Shown in pieces: positions 47,801 to 56,900 of a stretch of 64,000 nucleotides of DNA. The stretch is from the NCBI RefSeq assembly GCF_004358105.1, contig NZ_SMYL01000011.1, positions 1 to 64,000 on the forward strand, read 5' to 3'. The notes below the pieces were generated by a model. It was not told the origin of the DNA. It saw only the letters and a list, made by a program, of their open reading frames with translations, and did no database searches. Position numbers and translations under genes: made by a program. Position 1 is the stretch's first letter, and each line of letters begins with the position of its first letter. This DNA is from Sapientia aquatica (GTDB taxonomy: Bacteria; Pseudomonadota; Gammaproteobacteria; Burkholderiales; Burkholderiaceae_D).

Positions 47801-49557
47801 AACTTGCCGCCAGTGTGCGCATTGATATTACGCAGACGCGCCATATCGGCAAAACTCAAGACCGGTTGCGACACTTCCAAACGCATCGGTGGGTTGATGT
47901 TATTGGTGTCGAGCAGATTCGGTTTTGGGCCGATAAACGACACTAGCGACATCACCATCGCTTCGCGAATCGGGTCGATCGGTGGGTTAGTTACTTGCGC
48001 AAATAATTGCTTAAAGTAGTTGTATAAGGTTTTGTTCTTGTTCGAAGTAACAGCCAATGGCGAATCGTTCCCCATGGAGCCGATTGCTTCTTCGCCGCTT
48101 TGCGCCATCGGTGTCATCAAGAATTTAAGATCTTCTTGGGTATAACCAAAGGCTTGCTGACGATCCAATAAGGGAATGTCGGAAACGGCAACTGGCTTTT
48201 CTTCTGGCAGATTGTTGAGCTTAATCCGAACCGAGTTAATCCATTGTTTATAAGGCTTAGCGTTGGCGTAAGTGTTTTTGATTTCTTGATCGTCGATGAT
48301 GCGACCCGCGTCCAAATCGATCAAAAACATTTTGCCCGGCTGCAAGCGCCATTTTTTAATAATTTTGGATTCAGGAATCGGCAACACGCCTGATTCCGAT
48401 GCCATCACTACTAAATCGTCATCGGTAATGATGTAACGCGCTGGGCGCAGACCGTTACGATCTAAGGTACCGCCAATTTGGCGACCATCGGTAAATGCCA
48501 TCGCTGCTGGGCCATCCCATGGTTCCATCATCGCGGCGTGGTATTCATAGAATGCGCGGCGATTGTCGTCCATCATCGTGTGGTTTTCCCACGCTTCCGG
48601 AATCATCATCATCATCGCTTGCGCGATTGGGTATCCGGCCATGACCAATAATTCCAGCGCGTTATCAAAACACGCGGTGTCGGATTGGCCTTCAAAAATC
48701 AATGGGTAGAGTTTTTGCAAATCCGCGCCCAGCACCGCCGAACTCATCACGCCTTCGCGCGCGCGCATCCAGTTGAAGTTACCTTTAACAGTGTTGATTT
48801 CGCCGTTGTGCGCAATCATGCGATACGGATGCGCTAACGGCCATTCTGGGAAGGTATTAGTTGAGAAACGTTGATGCACCAAGGCTAAGGCTGAGATAAA
48901 GCGCGGGTCTTGCAAGTCTTTGTAATACACACCGACTTGGGTCGCGAGTAGCAAACCTTTGTACACAATCGTGCGTGCCGACATTGACGGCACAAAGTAT
49001 TCTTTACCGTGGATCAAATGCAATGCTTCAATCGCGTGTACCGCCGATTTACGGATTACGTACAGTTTACGTTCCAGCGCGTCGGTCACCATGATATCTG
49101 GGCCGCGACCGATGAAGATTTGACGAATTACGGGTTCTTTGTCGCGCACAGTCGGCGACATCGGCATGGATTTATCCACCGGCACATCGCGCCAGCCGAG
49201 TACGATTTGGCCTTCGATACGCACCGAACGCTCGATTTCTTGTTCGCATGCTAAGCGGGAAGCGTGTTCTTTTGGCAGAAACACCATCCCAACGCCGTAT
49301 TCACCCGGTGGTGGCAAGGTCACGCCTTGCAGCGCCATTTCTTCGCGGAAGAATTGATCAGGCAATTGCAACAAAATCCCTGCACCGTCACCCATCAATT
49401 CGTCGGCACCGACGGCGCCTCGATGATCCAAGTTCTGCAAAATCAGCAGACCTTGTTCAACAATCATGTGGCTTTTATTGCCTTTGATGTGCGCGACAAA
49501 ACCTACGCCACAGGCATCATGTTCATTTTTTGGATCGTACAGACCTTGCGCTTGCAT
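44893..49557 (-). CDS. gltB: glutamate synthase (NADPH) large subunit
   Basis: Makes two glutamates from glutamine and 2-oxoglutarate. The 1554-residue protein has a short propeptide, then the class II amidotransferase nucleophile C16 in HDACGVGF, a central domain, the FMN-binding synthase domain ([23 protein letters not shown], then [13 protein letters not shown]), the 3Fe-4S cysteines near [15 protein letters not shown] and the C-terminal GXGXG beta-helix. I chose ATG 49557 with GGAGAA upstream; the frame extends 17 codons further without support. Confidence 0.97.
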   Translation of the reverse strand: MQAQGLYDPKNEHDACGVGFVAHIKGNKSHMIVEQGLLILQNLDHRGAVGADELMGDGAGILLQLPDQFFREEMALQGVTLPPPGEYGVGMVFLPKEHASRLACEQEIERSVRIEGQIVLGWRDVPVDKSMPMSPTVRDKEPVIRQIFIGRGPDIMVTDALERKLYVIRKSAVHAIEALHLIHGKEYFVPSMSARTIVYKGLLLATQVGVYYKDLQDPRFISALALVHQRFSTNTFPEWPLAHPYRMIAHNGEINTVKGNFNWMRAREGVMSSAVLGADLQKLYPLIFEGQSDTACFDNALELLVMAGYPIAQAMMMMIPEAWENHTMMDDNRRAFYEYHAAMMEPWDGPAAMAFTDGRQIGGTLDRNGLRPARYIITDDDLVVMASESGVLPIPESKIIKKWRLQPGKMFLIDLDAGRIIDDQEIKNTYANAKPYKQWINSVRIKLNNLPEEKPVAVSDIPLLDRQQAFGYTQEDLKFLMTPMAQSGEEAIGSMGNDSPLAVTSNKNKTLYNYFKQLFAQVTNPPIDPIREAMVMSLVSFIGPKPNLLDTNNINPPMRLEVSQPVLSFADMARLRNINAHTGGKFKSYDLNICYPVAWGKDGIEARLASICAEVVDAVKSGHNIIIISDRQLSADQVAIPALLATSTVHQHLVTCGLRTTTGLIVDTGSARETHHFALLAGYGAEAVHPYLAMETLHAMAASLNVTPEEAVYNYTKAIGKGLMKVMSKMGISTYMSYCGAQIFEAVGLNKSLVDKYFRGTASNVEGIGVFEVAEEALLLHKLAFGADPVLANALDAGGEYAFRIRGEEHMWTPDAIAKLQHSTRSNNFNSYKEYAQIINDQSKRHMTLRGLFEFKIDPSKAIPLDQVEPAKEIVKRFATGAMSLGSISTEAHATLAVAMNRIGGKSNTGEGGEDPVRYQQELKGIPIKQGETLASILGAEQIKVDIPLLDGDSLRSRIKQVASGRFGVTAEYLNSADQIQIKMAQGAKPGEGGQLPGHKVSEYIAKLRFSVPGVGLISPPPHHDIYSIEDLAQLIHDLKNANPKASISVKLVSEVGVGTVATGVAKAKADHVVVAGHDGGTGASPLSSVKHAGTPWELGLSETQQTLVLNGLRGRVRVQADGQMKTGRDVAIAAMLGADEIGFATAPLVVEGCIMMRKCHLNTCPVGVATQDPVLRAKFSGKPEYVVNYFFFVAEEVRQIMAQLGLRTYDEMIGRVDLLDKSKAISHWKAQGLDFTKIFHKVEKDTPFKHVELQDHGLDKALDHKLIAQAQIALNSGEKVSFISPVKNVNRTVGTMLSGEVAKKFGSTLPDDTIHIQLQGTAGQSFAAFLAQGITLDLVGEGNDYVGKGLSGGRVILRPNTEFRGRAVDNIICGNTVLYGAIAGEAFINGVAGERFAVRNSGATTVVEGTGDHGCEYMTGGTVIVLGETGRNFAAGMSGGIAYVFDEHGDFATKCNMAMVTLQPVLSSLEQQADDTALYHSVLRGGVGESDEAILRNLIERHFKHTGSTRARNLLDDWARSRAKFVKVFPIEYQRALADLQQAAQSNLTQKAA

Positions 49558-49591
49558 AACTATTCTCCACAACTGGATTAGGGATTTACAG

Positions 49592-49620
49592 AGAATAATG
49601 CACTGCAATATTTAATTCAA
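49592..49620 (-). promoter_or_regulatory. putative promoter of gltBD
   Basis: On the minus strand TTGAAT (49615-49620), a 17-bp spacer and TATTCT (49592-49597) lie 35-63 bp before the gltB start. Confidence 0.5.
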
Positions 49621-49628
49621 CTAAATAA

Positions 49629-49705
49629 AATAGGGTCAGAGCCGTTTAAAAATAAATTAAAATCGTTTATTTTTAAATTGGGGACAGAGTAAATTAAGGC
49701 GAGTT
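49629..49705. repeat. REP-like palindromic element next to the transposase gene
   Basis: A perfect 12-bp inverted repeat, TTTAAAAATAAA (49645-49656) and TTTATTTTTAAA (49666-49677), with a 9-nt loop is flanked by two related motifs, AGGGTCAGAG (about 49631) and GGGGACAGAG (about 49680). GGGTCAGAGTAAA-type tails are common beside REP-associated tyrosine transposase genes. It sits between the transposase stop and the gltB promoter. Confidence 0.65.
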
Positions 49706-49743
49706 TTTAGCGTTCAATTTATTCCAAAACCTTAGCTTTCGCC

Positions 49744-50499
49744 CTACTGAACTTGATCAGTTGAACTGGCAAGTTGCTCACTATCCGACGCAACCTCGTC
49801 ATCAACCAACACCTTCTTGGTCCGAGGTCTACCTCGCTTCAACGGCGCAATACGCCGACTGGCTTGCTTTTCCAAGCCAACTTTAAAGTGGCTAGAGCCC
49901 ACCGGCCAACCTTTTAGGCTTGCCGCGGTGAACTCGTTTATTTGGCGCAAGGTAAGTGCTTGCTCAAGTAATTCCCTATATGCCACCTCACGTTGAAACG
50001 GCGTATTACCCAAATTCCAATACAAAGGATGGTCTGTAATTAGATTGTCGATGCGCTGTCCAATATGATGCAAACAGCTGGAATCGGCATAATCCATCGG
50101 ACTTTGCGCCAACCCTGCCCTAACAGGATTCGTTTCAATGTATCGGCTGCACAACAAAAAATACTCCGCGGACTCGATCACCAAGGACTTAAAACGACCT
50201 TGCCAGAGCGTACCGGCCCGCTGAACTTTCTTATTAAAATAAGGGACATAGTGCCGCCCGATCCACTGCATCATCTTGCCAATTCCATCATCCGTCTTGG
50301 GTGTAACCAACAAATGGAAGTGGGTCGGCATAAAAACGTAGGCATGAATGGCGACGTCGTACTTTCTTGAACCTTCCAACAACACCTTGCGAAACAGGGC
50401 AATATCGTCAGCATCCTGAAAAATCACGCGATTGTCGTTGCCACGCTGCAAAATGTGGTGTTGATAATTAGCAATTGCAAGTCGAGCCAAACGAGCCAT
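49744..50499 (-). CDS. REP-associated tyrosine transposase (RAYT, Y1/IS200-like)
   Basis: A single-strand DNA transposase of the HUH (Y1) family, usually single-copy and linked to dispersal of REP palindromes. The 251-residue protein has the HUH metal motif H60-x-H62 (in FMPTHFHLLV), the catalytic tyrosine Y120 in LCSRYIETNPVRAGL, and WQGRFKS. A basic C-terminal extension contains KRGRPRTKK. It has no IS-type terminal repeats of its own; the palindrome lies beyond its 3' end. Confidence 0.92.
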   Translation of the reverse strand: MARLARLAIANYQHHILQRGNDNRVIFQDADDIALFRKVLLEGSRKYDVAIHAYVFMPTHFHLLVTPKTDDGIGKMMQWIGRHYVPYFNKKVQRAGTLWQGRFKSLVIESAEYFLLCSRYIETNPVRAGLAQSPMDYADSSCLHHIGQRIDNLITDHPLYWNLGNTPFQREVAYRELLEQALTLRQINEFTAASLKGWPVGSSHFKVGLEKQASRRIAPLKRGRPRTKKVLVDDEVASDSEQLASSTDQVQ

Positions 50500-50611
50500 A
50501 AGAAAATTAAGAAGGTTTTAAGTGGAATGGTTGGCGCAGAAAAACCGGCGGCTAGCGAGCTACTTAAGCGGCGCGCTCAACGCGGTTCTTTCTGCACTCA
50601 GCATCAAGCGA

Positions 50612-51451
50612 CTATTTAGTAGCGCGACGAACTGGCGCGGCAACTGTTTTGGCCTTGGCTGCGCTGCCAACAGGCGCTTTTCTCGCCGCTTTGGCGGGCG
50701 TTTTGGCGGCTGCTTTGGCGGCCTTTGCAGCGCGAGTTGCTACTTTAGCAGGTGCTTTAGACGATGCTTTTACTGGCGCTTTCGCTTTCGCGGCCGCCTT
50801 AAACTGTGAGGCGCTATTCTTTGCAACGGTTTCACTGACCGATTTAATCGCGTCGTAATTAGCCGCACTCTTCTCCAAAGCGGTGCCCAAGGCTTGCTTA
50901 AATTGCTCCTGTACGCCACTCCACCATGCGGCCGATTGACTAATTAGCGGCGATACCTCGGTTGCTTTTTCAGTTTTTGTTGCATCGGAACTGCTCTCAG
51001 AACCGGCTTCGACTGGCGCTGCAGAAGCGGCAGCATCGGCTGGAGGCTCCGTCTCAGCGCCCGCATTGGCCTGCGCCATGTAGCTAGCAAACGGATTATT
51101 CGCTGCGCCAGCGCCCATGCCTTTCATCGTGTCAGCCATGGTTGAGCTCAGTGAATGCAGCGTCGCAATGGTGGCGCGTTGGACTTCTAACGCTTGTATC
51201 GTGCTGCGCAACATGGTCATGTTGACGTTCAGCCAGGTTTCGACTGTTTTTAAATCTTGGATGCGCTTGTCCAAATCTTCGACCGACATCGACGGTAAGG
51301 CCATGCCCTGCAATGTTTGCATATTGCCCAAGTTACCCACCGGCGAGCCAGAATTACCGCCCATGCCTGGCACATGCATACCGCCCCACAATTTTTTTAC
51401 AAAATTCAAACTATCGTTGAATGCGTCGTTCGATCCGGGTGTTTGCGACAT
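50612..51451 (-). CDS. phaM: PhaM-like polyhydroxybutyrate granule-associated protein
   Basis: Likely links PHB granules to the nucleoid and activates the PHB synthase, as PhaM does in Ralstonia. The 279-residue protein has an N-terminal FVKKLWGGM segment, a coiled-coil part (about 55-105, SVEDLDKRIQDLKTVETWLN), an acidic alanine-rich linker (about 130-165) and a lysine/alanine/proline-rich histone H1-like tail (about 217-279) that should bind DNA. The phaC/phaA/phaB genes are not in the window. It has a good GGAGAG site. Confidence 0.82.
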   Translation of the reverse strand: MSQTPGSNDAFNDSLNFVKKLWGGMHVPGMGGNSGSPVGNLGNMQTLQGMALPSMSVEDLDKRIQDLKTVETWLNVNMTMLRSTIQALEVQRATIATLHSLSSTMADTMKGMGAGAANNPFASYMAQANAGAETEPPADAAASAAPVEAGSESSSDATKTEKATEVSPLISQSAAWWSGVQEQFKQALGTALEKSAANYDAIKSVSETVAKNSASQFKAAAKAKAPVKASSKAPAKVATRAAKAAKAAAKTPAKAARKAPVGSAAKAKTVAAPVRRATK

Positions 51452-51680
51452 GAGTAACTCTCCTAAGAAATGGGGCTAAAAACAGTCCGTTACAAAATTC
51501 AATCTTGCCATAATTGACTGTACATTACATTTAACGTGCTTGTCATGGCAAACCATGCAGCACGCCATTAAATAACGGAAAACGTATACACTTACACTCT
51601 CGAAAAATCGAGATTTTAGAGAAGCACCGCGATTCAATTCAAGCACAATTTCAGCCACCTGACTTTCGATTAACTCCATT

Positions 51681-52739
51681 TTGAATATACGTCGCCCAAT
51701 CCTGATTGCTCTAACCGTTTTAGCGCATTGGATGCTGCTAAACCTGATCAGCGTCAATCGACCGATCTTGCCAGCGCCGAATATCATTGTTCCAATCCAA
51801 TTTCATGCGGCCACTCCGAGTAAATTTGTTGCAGCAAAAAAGTCGCCTAGCAAAGCGGCTCCGATCAAAAAATCCCAACCGCTGCCGCAAAAACCCACCG
51901 AACCGGTAGTCACAGCGCAGCCAAGTCCATCACCCGAACCCGCCACCTCCAACGAGCCGACCCAAATCCGGTCCACAGCAAGCACGCCTGCCGTGGAAGC
52001 CAGCACCCCAACAATTGCCGCACCAAGCATTGCAACACAAACTGAAGCACCACCAGCCCTAAAAACATTACCACCGCCGCCAGCGAGTTATTTACTCGAC
52101 GTGGTACGTACCGAAGTCAACGTTGCCAATCCATACTATGGCGCTGGCGAAATCCGCTGGGAACACGACGATAGTAATTACAAAATGCATATTGAAGTCG
52201 GAGTCAACCTATTGTTCACCACCGTGCGTTTATACAGTATGGATAGCGAAGGCAGTTTGGCCGATACCGGCGTTAAGCCGCGCACCACCACAGAATCGCG
52301 CCGCGGTCGCTCAGCAACCGCGACACATTTCAATTACGATAGCAACACAATTAGTTTTTCGGCGACCAGCGCCGTTTTGCCAATGACTGACGGAGCGCAA
52401 GATAAAGCCACCGTGTTGATGCAGCTCACTAGCATCGGCAATGCCGACCCAGCGCAATTTAGTAAAGGAAAAGAAATCACCATTCAAGTAGCCGAAGAAA
52501 AGGAAGCCAACCCTTACCAATTCATCGTCATTGACCAAGAAACGATAGAGACCAAATTAGGCCGCATCGAAGCTTGGCACGTCGTTAGGCCTCCCCGTCC
52601 GGGCGTGTATTCTTCGCGTTTAGATATTTGGTTTGCGCCAAGCTATAACTGGCTGCCGGTACAAATTCGTAATACCGAAAGTAACGGCGCCATCACTACC
52701 CAAACAATTCGTAAAATTATTGCAGGACTTAAATCATAA
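51681..52739 (+). CDS. DUF3108 domain protein with TonB-like N-terminus
   Basis: A 352-residue protein with one N-terminal membrane helix (about 5-24), a long proline/alanine/serine-rich linker (about 40-140) and a C-terminal DUF3108 beta domain (YLLDVVRTEVNVANPYYGAGEIRWE and later RLDIWFAPSYNWLPVQIR). The layout recalls TonB-type periplasm-spanning proteins. I use TTG 51681 because no ATG keeps the anchor; there is no clear Shine-Dalgarno, so the start is uncertain. Its stop overlaps the next gene's ATG. Confidence 0.75.
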   Translation: MNIRRPILIALTVLAHWMLLNLISVNRPILPAPNIIVPIQFHAATPSKFVAAKKSPSKAAPIKKSQPLPQKPTEPVVTAQPSPSPEPATSNEPTQIRSTASTPAVEASTPTIAAPSIATQTEAPPALKTLPPPPASYLLDVVRTEVNVANPYYGAGEIRWEHDDSNYKMHIEVGVNLLFTTVRLYSMDSEGSLADTGVKPRTTTESRRGRSATATHFNYDSNTISFSATSAVLPMTDGAQDKATVLMQLTSIGNADPAQFSKGKEITIQVAEEKEANPYQFIVIDQETIETKLGRIEAWHVVRPPRPGVYSSRLDIWFAPSYNWLPVQIRNTESNGAITTQTIRKIIAGLKS

Positions 52740-53506
52740 TGTTTGCCACCCAATCCAAGATCACCAAAGCACTATTCGCACTCGGCTTTTTTGTCACCGT
52801 CAACGCGATGGCTGACGATCATCCAAGCAGCAATTACGCGACCAATCCAGCGCCATCGGCGCAATTGCATTATCAAATTAAGGCCAATAAATTCGGCATT
52901 TCCTTGGCTGGCGAAGCCGACGTGAATTGGCAAGTAAGTGGCGACAAAGCTCCCCAACGTTATCTGGTGACGACCGAGACCAAAGCCGCCATGTTTGGCA
53001 AAATATTGCAAGCCGATAGCCGCGGCAATATTGATTCATTTGGCTTAGCGCCCGATCAATACGACGAAAAGCCCGCCAACAAAACGACCATGCACGCCGT
53101 GTTTAATCGCAAGGCGAAAAGCATTAGTTTTTCCGATTCTGGCAACACGTATCCAATCAAAGGTGGCGAGCAAGATAGAACTAGCGCAATCTGGCAATTG
53201 ATCGCTGTTGCACGCGCCGCCCCACAACAATTTACCGAAGGATCAAGCTGGGAATTTTTTGTCGCGGGTCGCCACGATGCCGAAAAATGGACTTTCACCG
53301 TAGCCGAAGGAATAACGCTTGCCACACCGCTGGGTAATGTCGCAACGGTACATATCGTCAAAGCGCCGCCGCCAGATTCCAAAGGCCAGCGCCTTGATAT
53401 TTGGCTAGCACCCAACATGGAATGGTATCCAGTGCGCATCAAATTTAGCGATGCGGACGGCGACACCATTGACCAAGTACTAGATCGACTCAAAAATAAC
53501 TCATAA
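52739..53506 (+). CDS. DUF3108 domain protein, exported
   Basis: A 255-residue protein with a signal peptide (about 1-22, ending in VNAMA-D) and a DUF3108 domain. It is a paralogue of its upstream neighbour: both end with the same pattern [18 protein letters not shown] / RLDIWFAPSYNWLPVQIR. The two genes overlap by one base (TAATG). No function is established; the exported beta-domain suggests an envelope role. Confidence 0.82.
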   Translation: MFATQSKITKALFALGFFVTVNAMADDHPSSNYATNPAPSAQLHYQIKANKFGISLAGEADVNWQVSGDKAPQRYLVTTETKAAMFGKILQADSRGNIDSFGLAPDQYDEKPANKTTMHAVFNRKAKSISFSDSGNTYPIKGGEQDRTSAIWQLIAVARAAPQQFTEGSSWEFFVAGRHDAEKWTFTVAEGITLATPLGNVATVHIVKAPPPDSKGQRLDIWLAPNMEWYPVRIKFSDADGDTIDQVLDRLKNNS

Positions 53507-53516
53507 AGGAATAAGC

Positions 53517-54233
53517 ATGCACAAATCAGCCTTAGTTCTTTTTTCTGGCGGACAAGATTCCACCACTTGCCTTGCCTGGGCGCTGGAACATTTTGAGCGG
53601 GTCGAAACAATCGGTTTTGATTACGGCCAGCGGCACGACATTGAGCTAACCGTCAGACCGAATCTACGCGAGAAGATCATTGAGTTGCAACCGCATTGGG
53701 AGACTCGTTTAGGGCCAGATCACATGATTGATCTGTCGCTGTTGTCGTCGATTTCAGAGACCGCCATGACCTCGGATATTGAAATCGTGATGCAAGAAAA
53801 TGGTCTACCTAACACCTTTGTCCCCGGTCGCAATTTGCTATTTTTAACCGTGGCGGCAACGCTAGCCTACCGACGCGGCCTTGATGTGCTGGTCGGCGGC
53901 ATGTGCGAAACGGATTTTTCAGGCTACCCCGATTGTCGCGACGACACGCTTAAATCACTGCAAGTCACGCTCAACTTGGGCATGAATAGCCGACTCAATA
54001 TCGCCACGCCATTAATGTGGCTAGATAAATCGCAGACTTGGGAATTGGCGCAAACCTTAGGTGGCGATGCGTTGATTGATCTGATTCGTGTTGGTACGCA
54101 CACCTGCTATTTGGGCGAACGTGGCAAGCGCCACGACTGGGGCTATGGTTGCGAAAGCTGCCCAGCCTGTGTGTTACGTGCCAATGGATATAAGCAGTTT
54201 GCGGCAAAACAGGAATTCGCCGCGAAAAAGTAA
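53517..54233 (+). CDS. queC: 7-cyano-7-deazaguanine synthase
   Basis: Converts carboxydeazaguanine to preQ0 with ATP and ammonia, for queuosine tRNA modification. The 238-residue protein has the PP-loop SGGQDST (10-16) and a C-terminal zinc site with cysteines in [10 protein letters not shown] and [14 protein letters not shown]. Ribosome-binding site AAAGGAA. It follows the DUF3108 pair by 10 bp but is probably functionally unrelated to them. queD, queE and queF are not in the window. Confidence 0.96.
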   Translation: MHKSALVLFSGGQDSTTCLAWALEHFERVETIGFDYGQRHDIELTVRPNLREKIIELQPHWETRLGPDHMIDLSLLSSISETAMTSDIEIVMQENGLPNTFVPGRNLLFLTVAATLAYRRGLDVLVGGMCETDFSGYPDCRDDTLKSLQVTLNLGMNSRLNIATPLMWLDKSQTWELAQTLGGDALIDLIRVGTHTCYLGERGKRHDWGYGCESCPACVLRANGYKQFAAKQEFAAKK

Positions 54234-54286
54234 AGGTGGTGCTGTCTATCGGGGATTTTTGGTGCTAGCATACTCAGCATAGTATC

Positions 54287-54302
54287 GATGGGTTTGCCCA
54301 TC
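54287..54302 (+). promoter_or_regulatory. inverted repeat upstream of the DUF156 regulator, possible operator
   Basis: GATGGG TTTG CCCATC is a perfect palindrome followed by a C tract (CCCCC), 30 bp before the gene. G/C-tract palindromes are the usual target of CsoR/RcnR-type repressors, so it may be an autoregulatory operator. Confidence 0.35.
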
Positions 54303-54331
54303 CCCCTTAGACAATGCGAAAGGACGTCATC

Positions 54332-54643
54332 ATGTCAGATACCCCCTTGAAAATTGTTGCAGGAACCGCACTCACTGCAGCACAAAAAAAAGATTTAATG
54401 CACCGTTTAGCGCGCATCGAAGGTCAACTACGCGGCATCCAAAAGTTAGTCGCTAATTCAGCCGCCCAATCCGATTGCGATGGCATTGCACAACAAATGG
54501 CTGCTGCGCGAAAAGCAATGGACCGCGCCTTTATCACCATGCTAACCAGCGCCTTGGTCAGCCATACCGCAGGAGCGCAAAACGTGGAAGACGCCACGCT
54601 CAAAGCCCAACATTTGGCCGCATTGCTGGATAAATTCGCCTAA
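54332..54643 (+). CDS. DUF156 (CsoR/RcnR/FrmR) family transcriptional regulator
   Basis: A 103-residue all-helical repressor of the copper/nickel/formaldehyde sensor family, shown by HRLARIEGQLRGIQKLV and CDGIAQQMAAARKAMDRAF. C49 fits the conserved first ligand. At the position of the second ligand (H60/H61 in RcnR and CsoR) there is alanine (A74), while H78 aligns with the fourth position (H64 in RcnR, C65 in CsoR). The set is therefore incomplete for known Cu or Ni sites. ATG 54332 has an AGGA site. No obvious transporter gene is adjacent, so the signal is unknown. Confidence 0.8.
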   Translation: MSDTPLKIVAGTALTAAQKKDLMHRLARIEGQLRGIQKLVANSAAQSDCDGIAQQMAAARKAMDRAFITMLTSALVSHTAGAQNVEDATLKAQHLAALLDKFA

Positions 54644-54685
54644 CAATCAATTAAATACTGCGTATAGCTAGTTCGTATTCCACGA

Positions 54686-54726
54686 TAAAAAAAAGCCGCC
54701 CAGATTAGTTCTTGGCGGCTTTTTCT
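54686..54726. terminator. bidirectional terminator between convergent genes
   Basis: AAAGCCGCC and GGCGGCTTT form a 9-bp stem across a 13-nt loop, with A and T tracts on the two sides, giving U tails on both strands. Confidence 0.85.
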
Positions 54727-54782
54727 ATTCTTAAAAACTAAATTTAATCAACTAACTTAGCAATCAAGTGGCGGTTAAAAAA

Positions 54783-55250
54783 TCAACGGCGCCATCCTCC
54801 ATGCCAGCCATGACCCCAACCGCGGTAGTAGCTAAAGCCAATCCCTAAACCAACCCCAGCCGGAAAGCCGTACCAAGGATCAACATAGGCTGGTTGATAA
54901 TAATACGGGTTGTAGGTATATACCGGGGTAGGTGCTTGGATATAGACCACGGAAGGAGTTGGCGACTGGATATATACCGGCGCTTGTTGCTGCACCACAA
55001 CTTGCTGTTGGCCGGTCGTTGGGGGAGCAGGTGTTTGTGCCGTTTGGGTAGGAATCGGCGCTTGGCCTTGCGGCAATGCATAGGCATTCGGCTGCATACC
55101 CACATATTGTCCGTTGATGTAAGTCGGCAACACTGTGCTGGTCATGCGGTAACCAACTGGCTGCGGCGGTGCGACGACGCAGGCGGTTAAACTGACCGAT
55201 AACGCGCCGAGAATGCTTAATTGGATAAATTTCATTAATTTCGTTTTCAT
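54783..55250 (-). CDS. lipoprotein with Q/P/Y-rich tail, unrecognised
   Basis: A 155-residue predicted lipoprotein: signal peptide ending in the lipobox LTAC (C24), then a low-complexity part rich in Gln, Pro and Tyr (VVVQQQAPVYIQ), and a C-terminus rich in Tyr, Trp, Gly and His (WGHGWHGGWRR). ATG 55250 has a GAGGTGG site. I do not recognise a family. The aromatic/histidine end could bind metal or peptidoglycan, but that is speculation. Confidence 0.7.
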   Translation of the reverse strand: MKTKLMKFIQLSILGALSVSLTACVVAPPQPVGYRMTSTVLPTYINGQYVGMQPNAYALPQGQAPIPTQTAQTPAPPTTGQQQVVVQQQAPVYIQSPTPSVVYIQAPTPVYTYNPYYYQPAYVDPWYGFPAGVGLGIGFSYYRGWGHGWHGGWRR

Positions 55251-55352
55251 AACCACCTCTATTTAAAGGTAAAAGCATCGAAGCTCTACAACGGAGTTAC
55301 TCTATGCCAATTTTTGCAGCTTAACAGTAAGTAGTTTTACGGAGACGCGGTT

Positions 55353-56741
55353 TTACTTTCCTATACAAAAACGGGAAAAAATCACGCCCAACAAATCATC
55401 CGAACTAAACGCTCCGGTAATGCTGTTCAAACTATCTTGGGTCAAACGCAATTCTTCGGCAAACAGATCGAGCGCTTGGTCGGTTTGCTCGGCATGATAC
55501 GCCGCGTTGTCTAAATGATCGCTGGCTAAATGTAGTGCATGCAAATGACGCTCACGCGCCAAATACAACGACTCACCAGTTTGCTCCCATCCGGCAATTT
55601 TCAACAATTGGGCGCGCAATAAATCGATGCCAATATGCTCGTGGGCTGAGAGGTAAATATGGATCGCATCGGGTAACACATCAACCGCGGCTTGATGACC
55701 AGACAAATCGATTTTATTCCACACCCGAATCACCGGAATGTCAGGCGAAAAACGCTCAGTAATCAATTCATCTTCACGCGTTGGGCCACGACTGGCATCC
55801 ATTAAATGCAAGATTACGTCGGCCTTGGCCACTTCCGTCCAGGTGCGTTGAATACCGATGCGCTCGACCACATCAATCGCGTCTTCATTGAGCGAATCGC
55901 GGATTCCTGCGGTATCGATTACATTCAGCGGCACGCCTTCGATATGAATCGTCTCAACCACTTTGTCACGCGTGGTTCCAGCAATGGGCGTCACAATCGC
56001 AATATCGTCTCCGGCTAGGGCATTGAGCAAGGATGATTTGCCGACATTGGGCTGACCAGCCAACACCACATTTAACCCATCGCGCAACATCGCGCCTTGA
56101 GACGCTTGATCGAGGACTTTTTTCAACGCTAATTGAATCCGACTAAGCTGACCGCGGGCGTCGGATTTTTCTAAAAAATCAATTTCTTCCTCAGGAAAAT
56201 CCAAGGTCGCCTCAACCAACATTCGCAGTTGCACCACTTGATCAACCAACTCGTGGATCACTTTGGAGAACGCGCCGGATAACGATTGCGAGGCCGATTT
56301 CACCGCTGCTTCCGTCGAAGCCTCGATCAAATCTGCCACCGCTTCAGCCTGCGCCAAATCGAGTTTGTCATTTAAGAAAGCGCGTTGAGTAAATTCGCCC
56401 GGTTGCGCTAAGCGCACACCCATTTCTTTGCCGGCTTCCAAACAGCGCGCCAGCAACATTTGCAACACCACTGGACCGCCATGTCCTTGCAATTCCAGCA
56501 CATCTTGGCCGGTGTAGGAATGCGGCGCTTTAAAGTACAGCGCCAAACCTTGATCGATGACACTGCCGTCCGCATCCAAGAACGGCAAATACGTTGCGTG
56601 GCGTGCCTGTAGAGTCACATTGGGAAACAAAGCAGTAATCAAAGGAGTTAATTCAGCGCCAGAGACGCGCACAACACCGATACCGCCGCGTCCGGGGGCG
56701 GTGGCAATCGCTGCAATGGGGGAGGAATCGCTATTTATCAT
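55353..56741 (-). CDS. mnmE: tRNA modification GTPase MnmE
   Basis: With MnmG it installs the (c)mnm5 group on wobble U34 of several tRNAs. The 462-residue protein has the N-terminal folate-binding domain ([20 protein letters not shown]), the G-domain motifs [21 protein letters not shown] and NKIDL, and the C-terminal catalytic CIGK. It lies near yidC as in many proteobacteria. Confidence 0.97.
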   Translation of the reverse strand: MINSDSSPIAAIATAPGRGGIGVVRVSGAELTPLITALFPNVTLQARHATYLPFLDADGSVIDQGLALYFKAPHSYTGQDVLELQGHGGPVVLQMLLARCLEAGKEMGVRLAQPGEFTQRAFLNDKLDLAQAEAVADLIEASTEAAVKSASQSLSGAFSKVIHELVDQVVQLRMLVEATLDFPEEEIDFLEKSDARGQLSRIQLALKKVLDQASQGAMLRDGLNVVLAGQPNVGKSSLLNALAGDDIAIVTPIAGTTRDKVVETIHIEGVPLNVIDTAGIRDSLNEDAIDVVERIGIQRTWTEVAKADVILHLMDASRGPTREDELITERFSPDIPVIRVWNKIDLSGHQAAVDVLPDAIHIYLSAHEHIGIDLLRAQLLKIAGWEQTGESLYLARERHLHALHLASDHLDNAAYHAEQTDQALDLFAEELRLTQDSLNSITGAFSSDDLLGVIFSRFCIGK

Positions 56742-56841
56742 ATGGTCACTATTTTTCTAACTAACTTGGTTTAGCTGGCTCTAGCGCAACGGCAACACTT
56801 TAGTCTACGTTTAGTTGGCCTAGCTTAAAAGTACAAAACGC

Positions 56842-56872
56842 AAAAAAGCCCGTCAACGATACGGGCTTTTTT
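56842..56872 (-). terminator. terminator of yidC
   Basis: AAAAAAGCCCGT and ACGGGCTTTTTT form a stem with a 7-nt loop; A/T tracts flank it on both sides, giving a U tail on the minus strand. Confidence 0.85.
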
Positions 56873-56900
56873 GTTAAACCTACACAAACGGTGTGAATTG

